A stretch of DNA of 64,000 nucleotides. Source: an uncultured Pseudomonadota bacterium. GTDB lineage: Bacteria; Pseudomonadota; Gammaproteobacteria; Methylococcales; Methylomonadaceae. The notes below the pieces were generated by a model. That model did no database searches. It worked only from the letters and a program-made list of their open reading frames with translations, and was not told where the DNA came from. Within the stretch, counting starts at the first letter, position 1. Each line of letters starts with the position of its first letter. The translations under genes were made by a program, and so were the position numbers. The stretch is from assembly GCA_903834465.1 (NCBI GenBank), contig CAILJB010000091.1:1-64000 (forward strand). Direction: 5' to 3'. This document shows, in pieces, positions 56,547 through 64,000 of this stretch.

Positions 56547-57122
56547 TTAGTAAGCAAGTTCAACGCGACGGTTTAATTCCCAAGCCGATTCATCATGTCC
56601 CATTGCAACCGGTTTTTCTTCGCCGTAACTGACAATACTAAGCTGACTTTCTGAAACGCCTTGTGCTTTTAACATGCCGGCAACGGTTTTTGAACGTTGT
56701 TCGCCCAACGCAATGTTATATTCACGCGAGCCACGTTCGTCGCCATTACCTTCTAAAACAACGTGTTGACTTGGATTTGCCAGTAAGTAACGTGCGTGTG
56801 CCGCAATCACAGGAACAAAGTCTTGTTGCACTTGACTGCTATCAAGCATGAAGTAAATGGTACGTTTTGAAAGTGGATTATTTGGATCGCTAAATTCGGG
56901 CGGTAAACCGTTTGCACCGCGTGCGCCATATTTACCGTTTGCCCCAAAACGTCCACCATTCATGCCTGAACCATCGTTCAAACCACTCACTGACGCATCG
57001 TTCATCCCACCATTTAAACTGCCATCTGTTAGACTCGCGTCTTTTTCTTCATCAGAGCTACAACCCGCTAAGGTCAAAGCACTCATCATGGCAATTGTCG
57101 CCAACATTTTTGTAAATTTCAT
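56547..57122 (-). CDS. pal: Peptidoglycan-associated lipoprotein Pal
   Basis: 191 residues: signal peptide with lipobox LTLAGC (Cys21), a Gly/Asn/Ser-rich linker (about 35-75, GLNDGSGMNGGRFGANG), and an OmpA-like peptidoglycan-binding domain with NGDERGSREYNIALGEQRS. The linker is longer than in E. coli Pal. Anchors the outer membrane to peptidoglycan and binds TolB. Confidence 0.97.
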   Translation of the reverse strand: MKFTKMLATIAMMSALTLAGCSSDEEKDASLTDGSLNGGMNDASVSGLNDGSGMNGGRFGANGKYGARGANGLPPEFSDPNNPLSKRTIYFMLDSSQVQQDFVPVIAAHARYLLANPSQHVVLEGNGDERGSREYNIALGEQRSKTVAGMLKAQGVSESQLSIVSYGEEKPVAMGHDESAWELNRRVELAY

Positions 57123-57158
57123 AATGTATTTTCCAAAATATAAGGGTTAAAAAAGTTT

Positions 57159-58439
57159 TTATTTAGGCGACCAAGCGGGTTCGCGCACTTCAGAGCTATC
57201 AAAAACGAGCTTTTGTTGCATTCTACCATTGATAGAAACGGCGGATAAATAGCCTGTGCTGCCTTTGCGTGACGCATATAAAACCATGTCGCTATTCGGG
57301 GCAAAACTGGGCGATTCATCGAGCGGCCCGGAGGTTAAAACGCTAATAGATTTCGAATTTACGTCCATCACGCCAATTCGATAGTCGCCACCGTTGCCGT
57401 GAACCATCGTAATAAATTTTCCATCAGGTGAAAAACTTGCACGGGCATTGTAACTACCACTAAACGTAATGCGTTTCTCTTCACCACCTTGCACGGGAAT
57501 CGAATATAACTGTGGTTTACCACCACGGTCTGAGGTGAACACAATCGTTCTACCATCGGGCGACCACGTTGGTTCGGTATCAATAGCACGATTTTTAGTC
57601 AATTTTGTGACATTACGCGACCCTAAATCCAAAATGTAAATATCCGGATTGCCGTCTTTAGATAAAGTGACCGCTAATTTTGAACCATCGGGCGACCACG
57701 CAGGTGCGCCGTTAATGCCTGGAAATTCAGCCACCCGTTCACGTTGTCCTGTTGCCAACGTTTGCGTATAAATCGCCGCTGTTTTCTTTTCAAATGAAAC
57801 GTAAGCAATACGCCGCGCATCCGGCGACCACGCAGGTGACATTAACGGTTCCATTGATGTAGCAATCGCTTGAGCATTTGCACCATCTGCGTCAGCAACC
57901 ATCAATTTGTGATGACTTTCCGCGCCTTGTCTAGTGCTGGTAATGTAAGCAATCCGACCACTGAACACGCCTTTTTTACCCAGCAATTTTTCGTAAATCA
58001 TATCGCTAATGTGATGCGCGGTTTTACGCAAATCGTTTGCCGATGATGACATGCGATAACCTAATAATTGCGAACCATTGGCGACATCGAATAATTGAAA
58101 TTCGACCGTGTATTGCCCACCATTTGGTTGCACGCGCCCAATCACAACGTAATTTTGTCCAACCGCTTGCCAATCTGGAAAGTTAATGGCTTCGGCAGAC
58201 GTAGGTCGTGCTGGCATGCGTTGAGAGGGCAAGGTTTTAAAATAACCACTGCGTGTCAAATCCGAATCCACAACGCTACTTACATCAAGTGGCGCACCTT
58301 GTGAGGCAAATGGCACGATTGCAATCGGCATCGCACTTTCAATACCTTCTGTAATTTCAATCGACATTTCCGCATTCGCTACAGACGCAAAACACATTCC
58401 AATTGCCGACGCTAAAACCAGTTTTTTAAATAAATTCAC
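57159..58439 (-). CDS. tolB: Tol-Pal system protein TolB
   Basis: A 426-residue periplasmic protein: signal peptide (cleaved near SVANA, about residue 23), an N-terminal alpha/beta domain, and a six-bladed PD40 beta-propeller with repeated [18 protein letters not shown] and SFSPDGKF motifs. Binds Pal. Lies between tolA and pal in standard order. Confidence 0.97.
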   Translation of the reverse strand: MNLFKKLVLASAIGMCFASVANAEMSIEITEGIESAMPIAIVPFASQGAPLDVSSVVDSDLTRSGYFKTLPSQRMPARPTSAEAINFPDWQAVGQNYVVIGRVQPNGGQYTVEFQLFDVANGSQLLGYRMSSSANDLRKTAHHISDMIYEKLLGKKGVFSGRIAYITSTRQGAESHHKLMVADADGANAQAIATSMEPLMSPAWSPDARRIAYVSFEKKTAAIYTQTLATGQRERVAEFPGINGAPAWSPDGSKLAVTLSKDGNPDIYILDLGSRNVTKLTKNRAIDTEPTWSPDGRTIVFTSDRGGKPQLYSIPVQGGEEKRITFSGSYNARASFSPDGKFITMVHGNGGDYRIGVMDVNSKSISVLTSGPLDESPSFAPNSDMVLYASRKGSTGYLSAVSINGRMQQKLVFDSSEVREPAWSPK

Positions 58440-58448
58440 GAGACACCT

Positions 58449-59828
58449 TTATTTTCTGTGTATTGTTATCTTAATTTTTCTTTCACTTGGCACAGGGAAT
58501 GGAACGGCTGAAGTCACAGCATTCACAACCGAATCATCAAACATTGTGTCGCCGCTACTTTTTGTTACATTCACCTCGCCAACAATGTCACCTGTTGAAC
58601 TTAGTCTAAACTCGACAACACACGTTAAAGCGTCTGAACCGGGTGGACGATGATGATGACTTTCAATTTTTTTCTGAATTTCGCCTTTAATTGCAGCATC
58701 CGCATTAGCTGCCGCAGCGGCGGCTCTGGCATTTGCGGCGGCGGCTTCTTGTTTGGCAGCTTCTATTCTTGCCGCATCTGCTGCCGCACGTTCAGCCGCT
58801 TGTTTTGCTAATGCGTCAGCGCGTGCCTTTTCATTGGCAGCCCTTTCTGCATCGGCTTTTGCAGCAGCATCTTTTGCTGCTTTTTCCGCAGCTTGTTTTG
58901 CAGATGCTTCGGCTTTTGCGGCTTGTGCTTTTTCGTTAGCTAATTTTTCAGCTTTTTCCTTTTCAGCAGCGTCTTTAGCCGCCGCTTTTTTCGCTTCCGC
59001 TTCGGCAGCTTTTTTAGCATCAGCCTCTGCTTTCTTTGCTTCTGCTTTTTCAGCGGCTAATTTTTCAGCTTTTTCTTTTTCGGCAGCTTCTTTGGCAGCG
59101 GCTTTTTTCGCCTCCGCTTCTGCCTTTTTAGCGTCCGCTTTTTCGGCGGCAAGTTTTTCAGCTTTTTCTTTTTCAGTGGCTTCTTTTTTAGCTTCGGCTT
59201 TTTCGGCGGCTAATTTTTCAGCCGCTGCTTCTTTTTCGTGTTCAGCTTTTTTAGCGTCTTCAGCTTCTTTAGATTTTACATGCTCAATGGCTTTTTTAGC
59301 CGCTTCAACTTTTTGCGCTTCAGCCTTTTCAGCGGCGAGTTTTTCAGCTTTTACAGCGGCTTCCTTTACAGCCTTTTCATTCGCCATTTTTTTAACTTCT
59401 TCAACTTTTTCAGCCACCAATTTTTCAGCTTTAACCGCCGCTTCTTTTTGCGCTTTTTCCGTTGCTACTTTTCTAGTTTCTTCTGCCTTTTTAGCTTCTG
59501 CCTCTGCTTTAGCAACGGCTGCCGCTTGTTTTGCCGCTAAATCTTCTTTTGGTTTAGGCGGTTCAACAGGTTTTGGTGGTTCAACTTTTTTCGGTTCTTC
59601 AACAGGCGGCGGTGTTGGCTCTGGTTCAGGCGCAGGTTTCTCAACTGGCGGAACAGGTTTTGCCGCAGGCGGATTTAATTCCACCATCGTCGCATGAATA
59701 ATTTCGGGTTCTGGCGGTGGTGGCGGTGGCGCAGGTTTATACAACGCACTAAGCGCAAATAAGCCTAATAGCGTTAAATGAAACGCTAATGCCAATAAAA
59801 AAGGCTTTGAAAATTTTTGATTAGCCAT
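58449..59828 (-). CDS. tolA: Tol-Pal system protein TolA
   Basis: 459 residues: one N-terminal membrane helix (LALAFHLTLLGLFALSALY), a Pro-rich section (about 30-90), a very long Ala/Lys/Glu coiled-coil of AEKA/AKKAE-type repeats (about 95-375), and a compact C-terminal domain (about 385-459, LTCVVEFRLSSTGDIVGEV). Links TolQR energy to the outer membrane. The repeat part is likely to vary in length between strains. Confidence 0.95.
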   Translation of the reverse strand: MANQKFSKPFLLALAFHLTLLGLFALSALYKPAPPPPPPEPEIIHATMVELNPPAAKPVPPVEKPAPEPEPTPPPVEEPKKVEPPKPVEPPKPKEDLAAKQAAAVAKAEAEAKKAEETRKVATEKAQKEAAVKAEKLVAEKVEEVKKMANEKAVKEAAVKAEKLAAEKAEAQKVEAAKKAIEHVKSKEAEDAKKAEHEKEAAAEKLAAEKAEAKKEATEKEKAEKLAAEKADAKKAEAEAKKAAAKEAAEKEKAEKLAAEKAEAKKAEADAKKAAEAEAKKAAAKDAAEKEKAEKLANEKAQAAKAEASAKQAAEKAAKDAAAKADAERAANEKARADALAKQAAERAAADAARIEAAKQEAAAANARAAAAAANADAAIKGEIQKKIESHHHRPPGSDALTCVVEFRLSSTGDIVGEVNVTKSSGDTMFDDSVVNAVTSAVPFPVPSERKIKITIHRK

Positions 59829-59836
59829 TGAAGCTG

Positions 59837-60283
59837 TTAATTTTCATCAGATTTAGTCATTAAGCCAACGCTTGGCACGCCAGCTTGTTTGAGCGTTGCC
59901 ATGGTGACAACAACTGTGCCGTAATCAATATTTTTGTCAGCGTTAATCAGAATTTGGGTTTCAGGTTTATTTTTCAAGACTGCTTCGATACGCGGATAAA
60001 TTTCTTCGAGCGTCACGGGTTCATCTTCACCATTCCCGACGTTGATAAAATATTTACCGCCCTCTTCGCTGTGCTGAATCGAAATAATAAACGGTGGTGT
60101 ATCATCTTTTTGCTCAATCATTGCCGCTTGCGCTCGTGGCAAATCCACTTCAACGCCGGACTGCAACATCGGCGTGGTAATCATGAAAATAATCAGCAAT
60201 ACCAGCGTTACGTCGATATATGGCACGACGTTAATTTCAGCCATCGGGCGACGGCGACCGGCTTTTTTGTTATTTACATTCAT
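59837..60283 (-). CDS. tolR: Tol-Pal system protein TolR
   Basis: 148 residues, ExbD/TolR family: cytoplasmic basic N terminus, one membrane helix with the proton-path Asp in VPYIDVTLVLLIIFM, and a periplasmic domain (INADKNIDYGTVVVTMATLKQ). Overlaps tolQ by 4 bp. Confidence 0.96.
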   Translation of the reverse strand: MNVNNKKAGRRRPMAEINVVPYIDVTLVLLIIFMITTPMLQSGVEVDLPRAQAAMIEQKDDTPPFIISIQHSEEGGKYFINVGNGEDEPVTLEEIYPRIEAVLKNKPETQILINADKNIDYGTVVVTMATLKQAGVPSVGLMTKSDEN

Positions 60284-60957
60284 TTGCTATGCGCCTGTCT
60301 TTGCAATAACACGATAAATTCTTCAACGAATAATTCATAACGACCGGTTAATCTATCCAAACGGGTTGAAAAACGGTTATACGCCACAACCGCTGGAATA
60401 GCGGCAAACAAACCAATCGCGGTGGCAATCAATGCTTCGGCAATACCGGGGGCAACTTGCGCTAACGTAGCCTGTTTTACATTTCCCAACGCCATAAACG
60501 AATTCATAATCCCCCAAACCGTTCCGAATAAACCGATATACGGACTAGTTGAACCGACGGTTGCTAAAAACGCCAAATGTTCATCCAAACGGTCAAGTTC
60601 GCGCAATAACTCAATTCGCATCACACGCTGTGCGCTTTCAACTTGCACGGCTGGTTCGACATTACCGCTTAAACGCATCCGAGAAAATTCTTTGTAACCG
60701 GCTAAAAAGATTTTTTCAATGCCTTCGGGTTCAAAATCTTTTGCCGCGAGTTTGCGATAAAGCTCTGACAACGAAACGCCTGACCAAAATTGCTCTTCAA
60801 ATTCGTCCGTGATTTCAATCGCGCGGTTAAGTTCTTTGCGTTTAGAAAAAATAAACGTCCATGATACGAGTGAGGCGGTAAATAAAACCAGCATCACAAA
60901 TTGCACCACAAAACTGGCTTCGGTGACTAAATGGAAAATCGATAAATCAGTGTTCAT
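60280..60957 (-). CDS. tolQ: Tol-Pal system protein TolQ
   Basis: 225 residues, ExbB/TolQ/MotA family with three membrane helices (about 15-35, 130-152, 165-190) and the conserved TVWGIMNSFMALGN and IAEALIATAIGLFAAIPAV. Forms the proton-driven motor with TolR. Overlaps ybgC by 11 bp. Confidence 0.96.
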   Translation of the reverse strand: MNTDLSIFHLVTEASFVVQFVMLVLFTASLVSWTFIFSKRKELNRAIEITDEFEEQFWSGVSLSELYRKLAAKDFEPEGIEKIFLAGYKEFSRMRLSGNVEPAVQVESAQRVMRIELLRELDRLDEHLAFLATVGSTSPYIGLFGTVWGIMNSFMALGNVKQATLAQVAPGIAEALIATAIGLFAAIPAVVAYNRFSTRLDRLTGRYELFVEEFIVLLQRQAHSK

Positions 60958-61363
60958 TGTATTTAGTTAAAAATGCGTCAAATAAAAAATCAGGAATGGC
61001 GGTCGGTTGAAATGCCTCTACATTGATGCAAACAATCCGGCAGCTACAAGTGCAAAGCGTTATATCACCGCACTTAATGGTTTGTTCAAACGTAAAACTT
61101 GCCCTTTTCAATTGTAAAATTTCTGCACTAACGTGCAGTAAATCATTAAATTTTGCGGGACGTAAATAATCAATTTGCATATTTTTTACAGCAAAAATAA
61201 TGCCCGCTTGTGCGCGTAATTCGTTTTGCTCAAAACCTAAATCACGCAACATTTCTGTTCTGGTGCGTTCGAAAAAATTTAAATAGTTTGCATGATACAC
61301 CACGCCGCCTGCGTCAGTGTCTTCGTAATAAACCCTAATGGGAAAAATAAAAGGTGTTTTCAT
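60947..61363 (-). CDS. ybgC: Acyl-CoA thioesterase YbgC
   Basis: A 138-residue hotdog-fold thioesterase with the catalytic [21 protein letters not shown] region, the conserved opening of the Tol-Pal operon. The N terminus [12 protein letters not shown] is typical. Overlaps ruvB by 4 bp and tolQ by 11 bp. Confidence 0.96.
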   Translation of the reverse strand: MKTPFIFPIRVYYEDTDAGGVVYHANYLNFFERTRTEMLRDLGFEQNELRAQAGIIFAVKNMQIDYLRPAKFNDLLHVSAEILQLKRASFTFEQTIKCGDITLCTCSCRIVCINVEAFQPTAIPDFLFDAFLTKYNEH

Positions 61364-62397
61364 GATTCAAATAAATCGACATTTACTGTTGCAACTTTGG
61401 GGGCAGTCAAACCAAAATGCAAATAAGCTGCTGACGTTGCTACACGTCCACGAGGTGTTCGCATAATAAAACCTTGTTGCAATAAATACGGCTCTAAAAC
61501 ATCTTCAATCGTGCCACGCTCTTCGCTAATTGCTGCGGCTAAGGTATCCAAACCAACCGGCCCGCCCGAAAAATTTTCGATAAGCGTTAATAAAAACTTT
61601 CTATCCAAACTATCAAAACCATTGCTATCGACTTTCAACATCGTTAAGGCTTCGGCGGCAACCTGTTCGGTAATAATGCCGTTGCTTTTCACCTGAGCAA
61701 AATCTCGTACACGGCGTAATAAGCGGTTGGCAATGCGTGGTGTGCCGCGTGAACGTTTCGCAATTTCAACGGCACCTTTAGGTTCGATTCCCATTTTTAA
61801 AACGTGTGCCGAACGGGTAACGATGCTGGTTAATTCTTCTACCGTGTAAAAAACTAAGCGTTGTACAATGCCAAATCTATCGCGCAATGGCGACGTTAAT
61901 AAACCCGCGCGAGTTGTTGCACCAATTAACGTAAATGGCGGCAAATCAATTTTAATTGACCGCGCCGCTGCCCCTTCGCCAATCATCAAATCGAGCTGAT
62001 AATCTTCCATCGCCGGATATAAAATTTCTTCAACGGCTGGACTCAAACGGTGAATTTCGTCGATGAACAGTACGTCGTGTTTTTCTAAATTTGTCAGTAA
62101 CGCCGCTAAATCACCGGCTTTTTCTAAAACGGGCGCAGCGGTTTGACGCAAATTTACGCCCATTTCGCTGGCAATAATCATAGCCAGTGTCGTTTTACCT
62201 AAACCTGGTGGACCAAAAATTAACGTGTGGTCTAAGGCTTCATTTCGCGCCAATGTCGCTTCAATGAAAATTTCCATTTGTGTGCGACATTCTTCTTGAC
62301 CAACATAATCCGCCAATTTTTTGGGACGCATCGCACGGTCGAAGCCTTCTTCGCCCTGCCCCGTATTTGCGGTAATTAAACGGTCTTCTTCAATCAT
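61360..62397 (-). CDS. ruvB: Holliday junction branch-migration helicase RuvB
   Basis: A 345-residue AAA+ motor of Holliday-junction branch migration. Walker A is [11 protein letters not shown], Walker [12 protein letters not shown], sensor GATTRAG, with the C-terminal winged helix ending [13 protein letters not shown]. ruvA and ruvC, its usual upstream neighbours, are not in the 1.6 kb before it. Instead a DUF2442 gene overlaps its start as ATGA, so ruvB translation is coupled to that gene. Confidence 0.98.
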   Translation of the reverse strand: MIEEDRLITANTGQGEEGFDRAMRPKKLADYVGQEECRTQMEIFIEATLARNEALDHTLIFGPPGLGKTTLAMIIASEMGVNLRQTAAPVLEKAGDLAALLTNLEKHDVLFIDEIHRLSPAVEEILYPAMEDYQLDLMIGEGAAARSIKIDLPPFTLIGATTRAGLLTSPLRDRFGIVQRLVFYTVEELTSIVTRSAHVLKMGIEPKGAVEIAKRSRGTPRIANRLLRRVRDFAQVKSNGIITEQVAAEALTMLKVDSNGFDSLDRKFLLTLIENFSGGPVGLDTLAAAISEERGTIEDVLEPYLLQQGFIMRTPRGRVATSAAYLHFGLTAPKVATVNVDLFES

Positions 62398-62633
62398 TTT
62401 AAAAAATAGGAAAGGTCATACAGCGTTTCGGGAGCAATATCAATTTCATCAGACCAAACTACTGTCCCATAATCAATTCGCGCTTGCTTAAACAAACTAA
62501 TACTTTTCAATACCTGGAATATTGGTGCATTCAAATAAGGGTTCATATCAAAATATTTTTTTTCGTTATTTTCAAATGTAAGCAACAAGTGATAATCAGG
62601 TAATGTCTCGACAGCAATTACATTCGGAAACAT
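62394..62633 (-). CDS. DUF2442 protein (possible antitoxin)
   Basis: 79 residues with the DUF2442 pattern: [42 protein letters not shown] and [15 protein letters not shown]. The family commonly pairs with DUF4160, which precedes it here by 2 bp. The pair is regarded as toxin-antitoxin-like on genomic context. Its stop codon overlaps the ruvB start. Confidence 0.9.
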   Translation of the reverse strand: MFPNVIAVETLPDYHLLLTFENNEKKYFDMNPYLNAPIFQVLKSISLFKQARIDYGTVVWSDEIDIAPETLYDLSYFLK

Positions 62634-62635
62634 AA

Positions 62636-62905
62636 TTATTGCAACGGTTTAATTTGGAAAACTGGCTCACCATTTACAGCTAATGCCCAATCTGCCATCA
62701 ATTCGTCTTCGTGCAAAATAATCCATGCTTTGACCAGACTGACTTTTTTATTTGGTAACGAGCCTTCTAATAATTCGCCGTCAGGAATAGTAAAAACAGC
62801 TCTTACACCTTGATATTCGACATGAATGTGCGGCAAATGGTGTTGTTGCGTATCAAAAAACAACATCCTGATAATAATTCCATAAAACATACTAATCGCT
62901 GGCAC
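62636..62905 (-). CDS. DUF4160 protein (possible toxin)
   Basis: 89 residues from a GTG at 62905 with TGGAGA upstream; the product starts (M)PAISMFYGIIIRM, the common family start. It has DTQQHHLPHIHVEYQG and a C-terminal AWIILHEDELMADW. The longer frame from 62968 is less likely. Pairs with DUF2442 downstream. Confidence 0.88.
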   Translation of the reverse strand: MPAISMFYGIIIRMLFFDTQQHHLPHIHVEYQGVRAVFTIPDGELLEGSLPNKKVSLVKAWIILHEDELMADWALAVNGEPVFQIKPLQ

Positions 62906-62964
62906 AACAAATCTCCAAAAAATCTCCACAAACCAAGAACGAAAGCCCCGCGCCTTCAAGCAAA

Positions 62965-63183
62965 TCAATATGCCATTTCAACATCAACAAACGCACTTTT
63001 TGAAACAGGTCGTGGAATGCTCACACCTTCAGCTTTCAAGTCTTCTAAATGAAAATAAATCGCCTCTTGAATTAACGCAATCACTTCATTTTCAGTTTCA
63101 CCAACAGCTACACACCCTGTTAAATCTGGAACAAACGCGCCATAACTGGTTTCGCCTTTTTCAATTACGACCATATATTGCAT
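62965..63183 (-). CDS. hicB: HicB-family antitoxin
   Basis: 72 residues with the HicB fold (VVIEKGETSYGAFVPDLTGCVAVG, then a helical segment and a beta end). It is intact, while the upstream hicA is frameshifted, so it may be an orphan antitoxin. It ends about 60 bp before DUF4160. Confidence 0.9.
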   Translation of the reverse strand: MQYMVVIEKGETSYGAFVPDLTGCVAVGETENEVIALIQEAIYFHLEDLKAEGVSIPRPVSKSAFVDVEMAY

Positions 63184-63186
63184 TTT

Positions 63187-63374
63187 CTACTCCTTCAAAC
63201 CTGCTTGTTTTAAAACACTATTCAATGTTCCCGCTGGCACGTCAATACTCGGTTTTCCTGCAACGGTTACAGTTCCTGATTTGTACAAATGATGTTGTGT
63301 CGATGACTGCCACGCTGTCGAACTAAAAACCAACCATTCTGCTCAATTAGTTTCAACAGCTCTGAAACTTTCAT
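63187..63374 (-). pseudogene. hicA: HicA toxin gene disrupted by a 2-bp insertion
   Basis: The minus-strand frame from the ATG at 63374 reads MKVSELLKLIEQNGWFLVRQ then RGSHR, a classic HicA start with the catalytic His, then drifts to a stop. A second frame picks up as HHLYKSGTVTVAGKPSIDVP and ends at 63187, four bases before hicB. The join is explained by an extra CA near 63295-63299 (CGACACAACATC where CGACAACATC would keep frame). Normal hicA-hicB order is kept. It could be an error in the read or true loss of the toxin. Confidence 0.85.
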
Positions 63375-63414
63375 CGTAAAACATCCAAAAAATCAAAATT
63401 TTAAAACACTGTCG

Positions 63415-64000
63415 CTACCGCACTAACCAAACATAATTGCTACCGTTTTTATTGCTGCGGTAAGAATCTCCGTAGCCGAAATAGATATTCCACGCATGGG
63501 TACTGTTATGGCTACTACTGCTAGCATCAGCCGAAGAAGACCAAAAATCTCCTGGATTTTCAGGCAAAATGTCTATTTTTTCGTTTTTGATGTTATTGAC
63601 TAACATTTTTAATTCGTCAAGTTAGGAACTCGCCAATTAAGGAAACCTCCGTACCCTCGTTTTTTGTTGAATGTTTTAGCAGTTTGCATTGCGTTACTCC
63701 AATCCATTTTTTCAGCATTTCCAACCGTATTACCATCTTTCCATTTTTGCCCATAAGCAAATCGTAACCACATCAGACCAGTTTCAGTATCCGTTGCAAT
63801 ACCATCTTGGAGAATAAATTTACTTACAGGCTTTGAAATAACAGATTCTGCAAATGTTATACCTGATGAATTAAACTGGATATTTTCTAAAATAATTCCA
63901 CCCGCTGATGCTTTTTTAATTGCTTCAACGGCAATATCAATCGAACAGTTAAACCATTCTTTGTTTTCGTGAACGCCTTTATTTTTAAGCAAGCCGTGTG
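63415..64000 (-). pseudogene. DUF1566 protein gene with a 1-bp deletion, partial at the window edge
   Basis: The upstream frame (open to the right edge, so the true start is outside) includes TDTETGLMWLRFAYGQKW and GYGGFLNWRVPNL, then stops at 63609. The other frame continues from ELKMLVNNIKNEKID through FWSSSADASSSSHNSTHAW to YVWLVR at 63415. DUF1566 proteins read ...WRVPNLDELKxLV... so one G lost near 63618 explains the break. The N-terminal 60 residues are an unassigned domain. DUF1566 modules occur in many secreted or phage-tail-type proteins, with unknown role. Confidence 0.85.

Noticed and set aside
58876-59520. Apparent tandem DNA repeats that could suggest a CRISPR or satellite
   Set aside because: The period follows the coiled-coil codon repeats of TolA, with no spacers or constant direct repeat.
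58753-59697. 314-residue Ala/Ser/Phe-rich open frame on the plus strand opposite tolA
   Set aside because: It is the antisense shadow of the AEKA repeats of tolA; composition is pure low complexity and there is no ribosome site or independent homology.

Overview
The window looks like chromosomal DNA from an AT-rich (visibly about 40% GC) gammaproteobacterium. The evidence is the partial 16S rRNA 5' end at the left edge, a full ybgC-tolQRAB-pal-cpoB-queE-queC block, lepA-lepB-rnc-era, dapF-DUF484-xerC and yffB-like-dapE neighbourhoods, and a Pseudomonas-like flagellar sigma-28 promoter. The 16S fragment and gene set fit a sulfur- or methane-oxidising lineage (Thiotrichales/Beggiatoaceae or Methylococcales), but 80 bases of rRNA cannot decide this. 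The cell should be flagellated and chemotactic, have a Gram-negative envelope with a peptidoglycan-anchored lipoprotein, have a [NiFe] hydrogenase somewhere (hypE), and encode the ComEC DNA-uptake channel.

Layout. 1-380: start of a 16S rRNA gene leaving the window leftward, with its leader, boxA and promoter. 391-9800: dienelactone hydrolase, the oxidative pentose-phosphate genes pgl-zwf and gnd, a chemoreceptor with its own sigma-28 promoter, ribF, and an alanine-zipper lipoprotein next to an L,D-transpeptidase. 9.8-24 kb: pgm, hypE, a slyX operon, an OFA-family transporter, aspS-fmdB, pyrC, a Pro-Arg-His tRNA cluster with a strong promoter, bioA, a secreted nuclease and a BON-lonB operon. 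24-37.5 kb: core genes (def, era-rnc-lepB-lepA) interleaved with accessory DNA: an ATPase/TOPRIM defence-like pair whose second gene is broken, a MarR regulator with three palindromic operators, a RelBE-like toxin-antitoxin pair, and an AT-rich two-gene unit encoding a DGQHR (DndB-like) protein and an unknown 296-residue partner. 37.5-54.4 kb: rluB, DUF2062, comEC, envelope lipoproteins, DUF2333/DUF4389, xerC, an LTA-synthase-like enzyme, and dapF, tldD and dapE. 54.4-62.4 kb: queC/queE, the Tol-Pal operon and ruvB. 62.4-64 kb: small toxin-antitoxin-type genes translationally coupled to ruvB, a frameshifted hicA, and a frameshifted DUF1566 gene running off the right edge.

How the parts relate. 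Zwf, Pgl and Gnd form the complete oxidative pentose-phosphate branch, and Pgm links it to glycogen/sugar-nucleotide metabolism. The Tol-Pal operon, lipoprotein/L,D-transpeptidase pair, BamE-like lipoprotein, COG3014-YcfL pair and DapE/DapF all serve envelope building. The most novel-looking piece is the AT-rich DGQHR + 296-aa unit at 35.6-37.5 kb. Also notable are the broken ATPase/TOPRIM pair and a ruv-tol operon headed by toxin-antitoxin-type genes. Three accessory genes carry a single small lesion each (an in-frame stop, a +2 and a -1 frameshift), while every core gene is intact. That pattern suggests real decay of dispensable genes, though sequencing error cannot be excluded from sequence alone.
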